Source: Deinococcales bacterium
GTDB lineage: Bacteria > Deinococcota > Deinococci > Deinococcales > Deinococcaceae
Direction of reading: 5' to 3'
Length of the DNA stretch: 8,465 bases
Assembly: GCA_025359705.1 (NCBI GenBank)
Contig: JANYFS010000034.1
Span: 1 to 8,465 of the forward strand
The notes under the pieces are model-generated. The model saw only the letters and a program-made list of their open reading frames with translations. It had not been told where the DNA came from and did no database searches. Both the position numbers and the translations under genes were made by a program. Positions 1-6,300 of this stretch are shown here, in pieces; position 1 is the first letter of the stretch, and each line of letters opens with the position of its first letter.

Positions 1-1472
1 GCCACCGCTTCGGCAAGGTGGCTGGCCTCGAGGGTGAGGCTGCCGCTCAGGTCGGCAATGGTTCGGGCCACCCGCAAAATGCGGTCATAACCGCGCCCAG
101 TCAGTTGCAACTGCCGCGCCGCCGCAGTCAAAAAAGATTCCGCCGCCGCATTCAGTGCCGCATGTTCCCGTAACCCCCGCCCCTCGAGCAGACTATTGCG
201 ACATTGCTGCCGCTCGAGCATTTGCGCTCTGGCCCGCGTCACCCGCTCGAGAACCGCCACCGTGGTTTCCCCAGTTTGCGCCCTGGTCAATTCCTCCACA
301 CTCAGGCGTGGCACATTCACCACCAAATCAATGCGGTCTAGCAAAGGCCCCGAAATCCGTCCCAGATAGCGCTGCCGCAACAACGGCGAACAGGTACATC
401 CCCGCTGGGTGTCGCCCCAATACCCGCAAGGGCAGGGGTTCATGGCGGCAATCAATTGAAACCGTGCGGGATAGGTCACACTGGCCCGCGCCCGACTGAT
501 CGTGACTACGCCCTCTTCCAGCGGCTGCCTGAGCGTTTCCAAAGCCTTACTCGAGAACTCTGGAAACTCGTCCATAAACAGCAGCCCTTGATGGGCCAGA
601 CTGACTTCCCCAGGCTTGGGAATGCTGCCCCCGCCAATCAAGCCCGCATCTGAGACGGTGTGGTGTGGCGAACGGTAGGGTGGGGTGCGAATGAGTCCGC
701 GCCCCTGCAATTTTCCCGCCGCACTGTGAATCCGCGTCACCTCGAGGGCCTCTTGGCGGGTCAGAGGTGGCAACAGATCGGCAGCCCGCTTGGAAAGCAT
801 GGTTTTCCCCGATCCAGGCGAACCGATCAATAGCAAATTGTGTCCCCCCGCTAGAGCAATCTCGAGGGCGCGTTTGGCCTGACCTTGGCCTTTGATGTCG
901 CTGAGGCAATATCTTGGCTCGAGGGTTTCGGCAACTCCGCTGTCTTGGACACGCTCGAGGGGTTTGGTTCCCGCCAAATGCCGCATCGCCTCGAGCAAAG
1001 TGGCGGGTGCATAGGCTTCCACATCGCCCAAAATCGCTGCCTCGGGCGCATTTGCCGCAGGAACCAGTACGCTGTAACCCAGTTGGTGCGCCTTCAGGGT
1101 CAGGTTCAAAATCCCCGAAACGGGCCGCAAGCTCCCGTCCAAAGCCAGTTCGCCTGCAATTAGTACCCGCCCCAGCCGCTCGAGGGGAATCAAACCTTGG
1201 GCCGCCAGCAAGCACAAGGCTATCGGCAGATCAAAAAAGACCCCTTCCTTTCGCAAATCGGAGGGGGCCAAATTGACCGTGATGCGGGCCGCAGGAAAAG
1301 GCAACCCCGAGTTTTTAATGGCAGCCCGAACCCGCTCTCGAGCTTCGCTTACCGCCTGATCCGCCAGGCCGACCACTTGAAAAGCAGGCAAGCCACTGGC
1401 AACATCCACCTCAACAATCACCTCGAGGGCATCCACCCCCACCAGGGCTACACTTTGCGTCTTTGCCAACAT
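1..1472 (-). CDS. comM: ComM/YifB-family Mg-chelatase-like AAA+ ATPase (C-terminus cut by window edge)
   Basis: Translating the minus strand from the ATG at 1472 gives 490 uninterrupted codons that run off the window; family members have about 500-510 residues, so only about 15-20 are missing. Seen: an N-terminal ChlI/Lon-like domain (about residues 20-150, with the GSLRPVSG segment at 113-120), Walker A GSPGSGKT at 217-224, Walker B LLFMDE at 297-302, sensor-1 region IAAMNPCPCG with Cys347, 349, 359 and 361 (possible metal cluster), a likely arginine finger in LLDRID (Arg380), and a C-terminal helical Mg_chelatase_C segment. In naturally transformable bacteria ComM is a hexameric helicase that promotes branch migration during integration of incoming DNA. 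The family assignment is firm; the transformation role here is inferred. No Shine-Dalgarno precedes the ATG, but a -10 box does (separate entry). Eleven of its 13 CTCGAG sites encode Leu-Glu. Confidence 0.95.
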   Translation of the reverse strand, partial: MLAKTQSVALVGVDALEVIVEVDVASGLPAFQVVGLADQAVSEARERVRAAIKNSGLPFPAARITVNLAPSDLRKEGVFFDLPIALCLLAAQGLIPLERLGRVLIAGELALDGSLRPVSGILNLTLKAHQLGYSVLVPAANAPEAAILGDVEAYAPATLLEAMRHLAGTKPLERVQDSGVAETLEPRYCLSDIKGQGQAKRALEIALAGGHNLLLIGSPGSGKTMLSKRAADLLPPLTRQEALEVTRIHSAAGKLQGRGLIRTPPYRSPHHTVSDAGLIGGGSIPKPGEVSLAHQGLLFMDEFPEFSSKALETLRQPLEEGVVTISRARASVTYPARFQLIAAMNPCPCGYWGDTQRGCTCSPLLRQRYLGRISGPLLDRIDLVVNVPRLSVEELTRAQTGETTVAVLERVTRARAQMLERQQCRNSLLEGRGLREHAALNAAAESFLTAAARQLQLTGRGYDRILRVARTIADLSGSLTLEASHLAEAV

Positions 1473-1501
1473 GACTAAGAGTATAGCGGTGTTATAGCGG
1501 T
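1473..1501 (-). promoter_or_regulatory. Leaderless promoter of comM with an 11-bp-period direct repeat
   Basis: On the minus strand TATACT (1485-1480) is followed by 7 nt and then the ATG at 1472, placing the transcription start at or next to the start codon. No purine-rich ribosome binding site lies between them. The 9-mer TATAGCGGT (plus strand) occurs twice, at 1482-1490 and 1493-1501, with an 11-bp period, and the first copy overlaps the -10 box. This may be an operator or a duplicated -10 region. No convincing -35 hexamer is visible. Confidence 0.5.
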
Positions 1502-1555
1502 ATGGGGCTTGGCTCGAGGGTTTTTATCTTTTTTGCGGATTACAGACGGCTTTTT

Positions 1556-2146
1556 TCAGAACCGCTCGAGCCAGTGCTGCAAACCTGCTTTCACCTCGAG
1601 CCATTCTTCATTCAGCACACTGTAAATTACGCTATCGCGGCTGAAACCATCGGGGCGAAGTTGGTATTTTCGCAAGACTCCTTCGCGGACTGCGCCCAAT
1701 TTTTCCATCGAAGCCTGTGAGCGCAGGTTGCGGGCATCCACCCGAAATTGCACCCGTACTGCGTGCAGGGTTTCAAAGGCTCGAGTGAGCAACAGCAGTT
1801 TGGTCTCGGGATTGACGGCGGTTCCCCAAAAAGGCTGGGCCAGCATGGTTCCCACCTCGAGCCAGCGGTCTGAAATATTGATGGTGGAGTAGGAAATGCG
1901 CCCTGCAATGTCGCCGCTCGGCATTCGGATGGCCCAGTTCATGCGGTTAGGTAGGCTACACATCCGCTCGAGGTGGGCGGTCATGGCCTCGAGCGTGTCG
2001 TTTTCGGGTTCCCCTCGAGACAAATAGGTGAACATTTCGGGGCTGTAGTGACGGTGCAAGGCGGGGGCGTGTTGCGGAGTCAAAGGCTCGAGCCGAAGAT
2101 GTTTCCCCTCGAGCGTGACAGGTTCACTCCAAATTGCTAAGGTCAT
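1556..2146 (-). CDS. GNAT-family N-acetyltransferase (RimJ/RimL-like)
   Basis: 196 residues, the normal size for an Acetyltransf_3 (RimJ/RimL-type) GNAT enzyme, which moves an acetyl group from acetyl-CoA to an amine such as a protein N-terminus, antibiotic or small molecule. Visible landmarks are the N-terminal LRLEPLTPQHAPAL segment, the central strand and acetyl-CoA loop EVGTMLAQPFWGTAVNPE (about 97-114), the helix KLLLLTRAFE, and the C-terminal motif NLRSQASMEKLGAVREGVLRKY (about 139-160), where Asn and Ser pack against CoA in the family. The ATG at 2146 has a good GAGGT five bases upstream, which fixes the start. It appears monocistronic: a terminator-like hairpin separates it from the aminotransferase upstream, and comM has its own promoter downstream. 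The substrate cannot be told from sequence. Confidence 0.9.
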   Translation of the reverse strand: MTLAIWSEPVTLEGKHLRLEPLTPQHAPALHRHYSPEMFTYLSRGEPENDTLEAMTAHLERMCSLPNRMNWAIRMPSGDIAGRISYSTINISDRWLEVGTMLAQPFWGTAVNPETKLLLLTRAFETLHAVRVQFRVDARNLRSQASMEKLGAVREGVLRKYQLRPDGFSRDSVIYSVLNEEWLEVKAGLQHWLERF

Positions 2147-2151
2147 GGTCT

Positions 2152-2191
2152 ACCTCACAAGTATTATTTTGGTTAAATAGTTTTGATACAA
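2152..2191 (-). promoter_or_regulatory. Putative promoter and RBS of the GNAT gene
   Basis: Minus-strand TTGTAT (2191-2186) and AATAAT (2168-2163) are 17 bp apart in an AT-rich stretch, matching the -35/-10 layout of a sigma-70-type promoter. GAGGT (2156-2152) follows and lies 5 nt from the ATG at 2146. The transcript would have a very short leader of about 10 nt holding just the ribosome binding site. The hexamers are weak matches. Confidence 0.35.
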
Positions 2192-2272
2192 AAATTTTCT
2201 CGAGATTATAGAAAAAGAAATCATGATACCTCCCTACATAAAAACAAAAGATTCAAAAACCTCGAGCCAATT

Positions 2273-2315
2273 AAAAAGATCCACCCAAAAGAATTATCCT
2301 CTCGAGTGGATCTTT
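2273..2315 (-). terminator. Candidate intrinsic terminator of the aminotransferase gene
   Basis: AAAGATCCAC (2275-2284) is perfectly complementary to GTGGATCTTT (2306-2315), giving a 10-bp stem with a 21-nt loop. On the minus strand, the direction of the gene ending at 2341, the stem runs into TTTTTAA. The stem is AT-rich and the loop long, so it may be modest in strength. The rest of the gap between 2147 and 2340 is AT-rich and holds the GNAT promoter and three CTCGAG sites. Confidence 0.55.
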
Positions 2316-2340
2316 ATCCTATTTTGCCTTTACCCTACCT

Positions 2341-3432
2341 TTACCCCACAATGCTTGCCAAACGCTTAACCCCTTCCTCGAGTTCGATGGGGGTTAGGGC
2401 GCAGAAAGGCAGGCGCAAGAAGCGGTTTCCATCGGCGGGGTTGACAAAAAAGCCACTGCCATCGCTGAGGGTCAGGCCCGCTGTTTTGGCTTTGGCTTGC
2501 AGGTCAGCGCCGCTAGTTCCTTCGGGCAAAGTCACCGACAAAAAGAATCCACCATCTGGCTCGATGAATTCGGCGTTGGGCAGGTGCTGGCGCAGGGCTG
2601 CCACAATTGCCTCGAGGCGGGGGCCGTACAACTGGCGCAGGCGCTCGAGCTGGGGTTCGAGCAGGCCGCGTTGCAAAAATTCGGCAACGGTGGCTTGGCC
2701 CAAAAAGGCTGCCGAAATGTAGGTGTCGTTGGCAGCTTGGGCCAGTTTTGCGATCAGGGGTTGGGGGCCAATTAAGGAACCGACCCGCACCCCAGGGCTG
2801 ATTTGCTTGGTAAACGAAGACATTTGCATCACCCTCGCGGGCAACAGTTCGCGCAGGCTGGGCAACTGGGTTCCACGGTAGCGTAGGGGGCGGTAGGGCG
2901 CATCCTCCAGTACCTTAAAGTCGTGCTGTTCTGCCAGCTCGAGGACTTTTTGGCGCTTCTCCAGGCTCATGGTTGCGCCCGAGGGGTTCTGGAAATCGGC
3001 AATCAAATACAGCAACTTGGGCTGGTGGGTTTTCAGGGCTTCCTCGAGGGCCGCAATATTGATGCCGTCTGGCTCGAGGGGAATACCCACCGCGTTGATT
3101 CCATGGCGGCGCAGCAAGGTCAACACACGGTCATAGGTGGGGGATTCCACCAACACCGTATCGCCCGCTTGCAAAATCGAAACCCCCATCAGATCAATAA
3201 AACTTAAAGAACCATTGCCCACAATCACTTGCTCGAGGCTGGCCCCTTCCCGTGCTGCCAAGGCTTCCCGCAGGGGGCCATAACCAAAGCCCGTGCCATA
3301 GCGCATGGTCTCGAGGGCGTGCGAGCCAGTCAGCACCGCTTGAGCGCACTCGGCAACTTCGGCAAGGGGATAGGATTCGTCGGCGGGGATGCCCCTGGTG
3401 AAATTGATTGGGGTAACGGTGGATTGGGTCAT
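2341..3432 (-). CDS. PLP-dependent aminotransferase, class I/II fold (MocR/LysN-like)
   Basis: 363 residues from the ATG at 3432. Fold-type I aminotransferase hallmarks are all present: the phosphate-binding region VGNGSLSFIDLMG (71-83), DFQNPSG with Asn149 stacking near the cofactor, EDAPYRPLRY with Asp177 and Tyr180, the Schiff-base lysine Lys209 in SSFTKQISPGVRVG, and the carboxylate-binding arginine in NRFLRLPF (Arg340). It most resembles the aminotransferase half of MocR regulators and 2-aminoadipate/aromatic aminotransferases such as LysN, without an HTH domain. It probably moves an amino group between an amino acid and 2-oxoglutarate; the substrate is not determined. An in-frame GTG at 3528 would add 32 low-complexity residues. 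The shorter start is preferred because family homology begins near INFTRGIP and a -10 box sits directly before the ATG. Eight of eight CTCGAG sites encode Leu-Glu. Confidence 0.92.
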   Translation of the reverse strand: MTQSTVTPINFTRGIPADESYPLAEVAECAQAVLTGSHALETMRYGTGFGYGPLREALAAREGASLEQVIVGNGSLSFIDLMGVSILQAGDTVLVESPTYDRVLTLLRRHGINAVGIPLEPDGINIAALEEALKTHQPKLLYLIADFQNPSGATMSLEKRQKVLELAEQHDFKVLEDAPYRPLRYRGTQLPSLRELLPARVMQMSSFTKQISPGVRVGSLIGPQPLIAKLAQAANDTYISAAFLGQATVAEFLQRGLLEPQLERLRQLYGPRLEAIVAALRQHLPNAEFIEPDGGFFLSVTLPEGTSGADLQAKAKTAGLTLSDGSGFFVNPADGNRFLRLPFCALTPIELEEGVKRLASIVG

Positions 3433-3444
3433 GGGTAAATCATA
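3433..3444 (-). promoter_or_regulatory. Leaderless promoter -10 of the aminotransferase gene
   Basis: Minus-strand TATGAT (3444-3439) is followed by exactly 6 nt and then the ATG at 3432. The six bases (TTACCC) contain no ribosome binding site. The arrangement is nearly the same as upstream of 1472 and 7084, which supports both the promoter and the choice of start codon. No clear -35 is seen. Confidence 0.45.
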
Positions 3445-3488
3445 AAACAGGCATGGGGGGATGGGGTGGAAAAGGCTAGAAGAATGGG

Positions 3489-3529
3489 GGTGTTCGGTTT
3501 CTTTGAGTGGATCTTGAACAACGAACACC
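3489..3529. repeat. 8-bp inverted repeat upstream of the aminotransferase promoter
   Basis: GGTGTTCG (3489-3496) is complementary to CGAACACC (3522-3529) across a 25-nt spacer. There is no T-tract, so it is not an intrinsic terminator. It lies about 57-97 bp upstream of the proposed leaderless start at 3432, so it could be a protein-binding site, or chance. Confidence 0.3.
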
Positions 3530-3553
3530 TACTCTAGCCCTTTGCTCAATGCT

Positions 3554-3596
3554 CAAAAAAATAGATGGCTCGAATTATTCGTTCGAGCCATCTATT
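3554..3596 (-). terminator. Strong intrinsic terminator of clpC
   Basis: A 15-bp perfect stem (3560-3574 with 3582-3596) encloses a 7-nt loop (3575-3581). On the minus strand, downstream of the clpC stop codon at 3638, the stem is followed by a T-run (3561-3554 read on the minus strand). The stem contains GGCTCGAA/TTCGAGCC, one base away from the CTCGAG element that is so common elsewhere. It separates clpC from the aminotransferase gene. Confidence 0.88.
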
Positions 3597-3637
3597 AACA
3601 AAAAAAGAATCACAAATTACCAAAAACCAATCACAAC

Positions 3638-5866
3638 CTAAACAAATACCTCGGGATCAACCGCCAAGCCACGTTCAAACTTGGCAATATTCCCCTCGAT
3701 ATGAATGGTGATGAAATTTCCAGAATCCATCAGTTCAATCGATAAAGGATCTTCGATCAGGGTACGCACCAAAGTCCGCAACCGCCTCGAGCTGCCGGTG
3801 GCGTGTTTGTTGGTTTTTTCTTTGAGTTGCGAAACCAACCACGCCGCCACTTCGGGGGCAAAATCAATGGTGATTTCCCTCGAGGCCAGTTCTTCGCGCA
3901 TGTCTTCCAGCAAGCTCGAGGCCACCCGAATCAGTTCAGCTTCGCCCAAGGCTCGGAAGCGAATAATGTCGTCCAAGCGGTCTAAAAACTCTGGGGCAAA
4001 CAAGTGCTTAAGCGGCTGGGTATCTTCGATTTGGGTGGGGCTGAAACCCACGCCTGGTCCCACATTAAAGCCGGTATTGCTGGTCATGATCAGAATGGTG
4101 CGGCGGAAATCCACCGTGCGCCCCAAGCCGTCGGTCAGGCGACCATCGTCCAAGACTTGCAAAAAGGTGTTGTAGATGTCGGAGTGGGCTTTTTCGATTT
4201 CGTCCAGCAGAATCACCGAAAAAGGCTGACGGCGCACCGCTTCGGTCAAGCGCCCGCCTTGCTCGTAGCCCACATATCCAGGAGGTGAGCCGATTAGTTT
4301 GGAAACGCTATGTCCTTCGCCAAATTCCGACATGTCGATGCGGATCAGCGCCCGTTCGGAGCCAAACAAAGCCAGAGCTAAGGCTTTTGCCAAGTGGGTT
4401 TTGCCCACCCCGCTGGGGCCAACGAACATAAAGGCGGCAGAAACCCTTGTGCGACCCCCCAAACCCACCCTCGAGCGGCGTAGGGCCGAGACCAGTGCTT
4501 GAATGGCTTCGGGTTGCCCGTACACTTCGCTTCTCAATTTTTCCTCGAGGTCGGCAATTTTCAGGCCGCCCGCATCGTCCACATAGATGCCGCCCATCGA
4601 GTTGATCACGCTTTCGATGTCGTCTTTGGAAACCATCGGTTCGCCGTTTTCATCCTCGGTAATGGGCAGGCCCAAACTGAGGTTGATTCGCACACGGCTG
4701 GCGGCCTCGTCGATCAGGTCGATGGCCTTGTCGGGGAAGTTGCGCCCAGGTAGGCTGCGCTCGCCAATCCGCACCGCCAACTCGAGGGCCATATCGGGAA
4801 TCCGTACCCCGTGGTGTTCTTCGTAACGCTCGCGCAGACCTTTCAAAATCTTGAGGGTATCGGCGGGGCTAGGCTCGAGAACAATCACGGGCTGGAAACG
4901 GCGCTCGAGGGCGGCATCTTTTTCGATGTAGCGGTGATATTCGCCGGTGGTGGTGGCTCCAATCACTTGGATTTCACCGCGAGCCAGTGCGGGCTTGAGG
5001 ATATTTGCCGCGTCCAAAGTACCTTCTGCGCCACCCGCGCCCACCAAAGTGTGCAATTCGTCGATAAAGGCGATCACTTTGGAGTTTCGCAGCTCCTCGA
5101 TGATTTGGCGCAGGCGCTCTTCAAATTCGCCGCGATATTTGGTTCCCGCCACCACCCCCGACAGATCCAGGCTGACGATGCGGGCATTTTGCAAATTGGC
5201 AGGCACTTGCTTGTTGATTACCGCCAGGGCCAAGCCCTCGGCAATGGCGGTTTTACCCACCCCAGGATCACCAATCAATACGGGGTTGTTCTTGGTTCGC
5301 CTCGAGAGGATTTGGATCACGCGGCGGATCTCTTCTTCGCGGCCCACTACAGGATCGAGCTTGCCCTCGCGGGCATTTTTGGTCAGGTCGCGCCCGTATT
5401 CATCCAAAAACGGAGTATTGACTGGTTTTTGTTGCTTGGCATCGGTGTTTGCCAAGATGCGCCAGCGGATGGTATCCACATCTCGAGTCAGATCTTGCAA
5501 AATGCGGTAAGCCACCCCGTCGCCTTCGCGGATGATCCCCAGCAAAATATGCTCGGTGCTGGTGACTTGAGCGCCCAGACTGCGGGCCTCGGCACTGGCA
5601 AGCTCCATCACTCGACGCGCTCTGGGGGTTATACTGGGGGCATCGTTGAGTCTCGAGCCTTCACCACGCCCAATGATCTCCTCCACCTTATGCCGCAGCC
5701 CCTCGAGGGTCGCTCCAAATTCTTGCAAAATTTGCGCCGCTGTGCCACCCTCACGCATCAGGCCCAACAACAGATGCTCGGGGCCGACCATGGCGTGTCC
5801 GAGTTTGTTGCCTTCTTCGCGTGCATAATGGAAGACCAAACGCGCTCGGTCATCGTATCTATTCAT
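3638..5866 (-). CDS. clpC: ATP-dependent Clp protease unfoldase subunit ClpC (two AAA+ domains, no long M domain)
   Basis: 742 residues. ClpC unfolds proteins with ATP and feeds them into the ClpP chamber. Seen in order: double Clp_N repeat (about 3-140), first AAA+ domain with Walker A GDPGVGKT (199-206), Walker B FIDE (267-270) and arginine-finger region ALERRF (319-324), second AAA+ domain with Walker A GPSGVGKT (483-490), Walker B LLDE (553-556) and sensor MTSNTG (594-599), and a sensor-2-like GSSRRLRT (691-698). GVGF (605-608) matches the ClpP-docking loop of ClpA/ClpC, which argues against ClpB. Only about 30-40 residues, with no obvious long coiled coil, separate the end of the first AAA+ unit from the second, where typical ClpC has a longer M domain. 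The ATG at 5866 is chosen because AAGGGGGG lies 7 nt upstream and family homology begins at MNRYDDRAR. The gene has its own terminator. A long open plus-strand frame over 4811-5869 is its shadow. Confidence 0.97.
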   Translation of the reverse strand: MNRYDDRARLVFHYAREEGNKLGHAMVGPEHLLLGLMREGGTAAQILQEFGATLEGLRHKVEEIIGRGEGSRLNDAPSITPRARRVMELASAEARSLGAQVTSTEHILLGIIREGDGVAYRILQDLTRDVDTIRWRILANTDAKQQKPVNTPFLDEYGRDLTKNAREGKLDPVVGREEEIRRVIQILSRRTKNNPVLIGDPGVGKTAIAEGLALAVINKQVPANLQNARIVSLDLSGVVAGTKYRGEFEERLRQIIEELRNSKVIAFIDELHTLVGAGGAEGTLDAANILKPALARGEIQVIGATTTGEYHRYIEKDAALERRFQPVIVLEPSPADTLKILKGLRERYEEHHGVRIPDMALELAVRIGERSLPGRNFPDKAIDLIDEAASRVRINLSLGLPITEDENGEPMVSKDDIESVINSMGGIYVDDAGGLKIADLEEKLRSEVYGQPEAIQALVSALRRSRVGLGGRTRVSAAFMFVGPSGVGKTHLAKALALALFGSERALIRIDMSEFGEGHSVSKLIGSPPGYVGYEQGGRLTEAVRRQPFSVILLDEIEKAHSDIYNTFLQVLDDGRLTDGLGRTVDFRRTILIMTSNTGFNVGPGVGFSPTQIEDTQPLKHLFAPEFLDRLDDIIRFRALGEAELIRVASSLLEDMREELASREITIDFAPEVAAWLVSQLKEKTNKHATGSSRRLRTLVRTLIEDPLSIELMDSGNFITIHIEGNIAKFERGLAVDPEVFV

Positions 5867-5873
5867 TAGGAAT

Positions 5874-5881
5874 CCCCCCTT
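5874..5881 (-). promoter_or_regulatory. Strong Shine-Dalgarno of clpC
   Basis: Minus-strand AAGGGGGG (5881-5874) sits 7 nt before the ATG at 5866. It decides the start over in-frame upstream codons such as the TTG at 5920. It also shows that clpC has a leader, unlike the three leaderless genes in this window. I could not place its promoter confidently. Confidence 0.75.
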
Positions 5882-5908
5882 ACAGCGGTGTGGCAAAGCT
5901 CGCACGGG

Positions 5909-5930
5909 ATATGCACCCAAATATGCACCC
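5909..5930. repeat. Direct repeat ATATGCACCC x2 upstream of clpC (candidate operator)
   Basis: The 10-mer ATATGCACCC occurs at 5909-5918 and again at 5921-5930 with a 2-bp spacer, a 12-bp period. It lies 43-64 bp upstream of the clpC start codon. Tandem half-sites near one helical turn apart are typical of a regulator dimer site, and clpC genes are often stress-regulated. The sequence is not the CtsR heptad repeat or the HspR HAIR element. The function is inferred from position only. Confidence 0.4.
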
Positions 5931-6018
5931 CAACGAGTGGGTGGCTGCTGCTTTGGTGGATGGTCACAGTCATGGTTATCAAGCCTTACTTTAGCAGAAC
6001 TCTCGAGCGGACTTTGTT

Positions 6019-6187
6019 GGGTTGATTAAGTTCGGTCAACCCCAGCAAACCCGCTTGAGCCAAAGAGGATTTGTGCGAGGATTTATGGCTTGCCAGCAGA
6101 TACAAAAATCGCAAAACCACCTTGCAAGACAGCAGAAATCTCCCATTCTCGAGGGGTTTGCTGGGACACTGTTTTGGGGGAGATTTC
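6019..6187. other. Structured intergenic region with interleaved inverted repeats upstream of clpC
   Basis: No convincing gene lies in the gap 5867-6300. It holds several exact complementary segments. Pair A is CCCAGCAAACCC (6041-6052) with GGGTTTGCTGGG (6154-6165). Pair B is GAAATCTCCC (6135-6144) with GGGAGATTTC (6178-6187). Pair C is GGGTTGA (6019-6025) with TCAACCC (6036-6042). A and B interleave, so they form either a pseudoknot or two mutually exclusive helices; C overlaps the outer arm of A by two bases. GAGGATTT is also directly repeated at 6065-6072 and 6077-6084 (12-bp period). CTCGAG occurs at 6002, 6148, 6192 and 6207. It could be a long clpC leader, a small RNA on either strand, or a small decayed mobile element. 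I find no SRP, tmRNA or RNase P hallmark. Confidence 0.4.
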
Positions 6188-6242
6188 ATGGCTCGAGCCT
6201 AGCCAACTCGAGCTGATCAGAGCCTTTATCCGCATGAGAGAA

Positions 6243-6291
6243 CCCCAGCAGAGGCGGCGCAACCGTACACCCTGCTGGGGGACTGCTGGGG
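6243..6291 (-). terminator. Hairpin with two alternative arms just downstream of the esterase gene (possible terminator)
   Basis: CCCCAGCAG (6243-6251) can pair with CTGCTGGGG at 6272-6280 or with an identical second copy at 6283-6291. The stem begins 10 bp after the stop codon of the esterase gene (stop at 6301-6303). On the minus strand it is followed only by TTCTCTC, not a good U-tract, so it may be a weak or factor-assisted terminator or a 3'-end stabiliser. Its CCCAGCA core is shared with pair A at 6041 and 6154. Confidence 0.4.
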
Positions 6292-6300
6292 AAATGGGTT

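Noticed and set aside
547..1215. 222-residue minus-strand open frame inside comM
   Set aside because: It is in the wrong frame. The adjacent minus frame carries the full, motif-rich ComM sequence; this one is a low-complexity Arg/Gly shadow.
1500..1555. Possible terminator after the GNAT gene, with runs of A/T around GCCGTCTGTAATCCGC
   Set aside because: The complementarity is broken by mismatches; only two to three base pairs form in a row.
2304..3515. Identical 11-mer GAGTGGATCTT at 2304-2314 and 3505-3515 flanking the aminotransferase gene, like direct repeats of an insertion
   Set aside because: Several 11-mer repeats are expected by chance in 8.5 kb, and one copy is simply an arm of the terminator hairpin.
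4811..5869. 352-residue open frame on the plus strand opposite clpC
   Set aside because: It is exactly antisense to a highly conserved gene, has no domain or ribosome binding site, and its openness follows from the codon bias of clpC.
6019..6291. Known structured RNAs (tmRNA, SRP RNA, RNase P RNA) as an explanation for the repeat-rich gap
   Set aside because: No SRP tetraloop/GGAAGCAGCC-like motif, no tmRNA 3' acceptor or T-loop segment, and no RNase P conserved core could be found on either strand.
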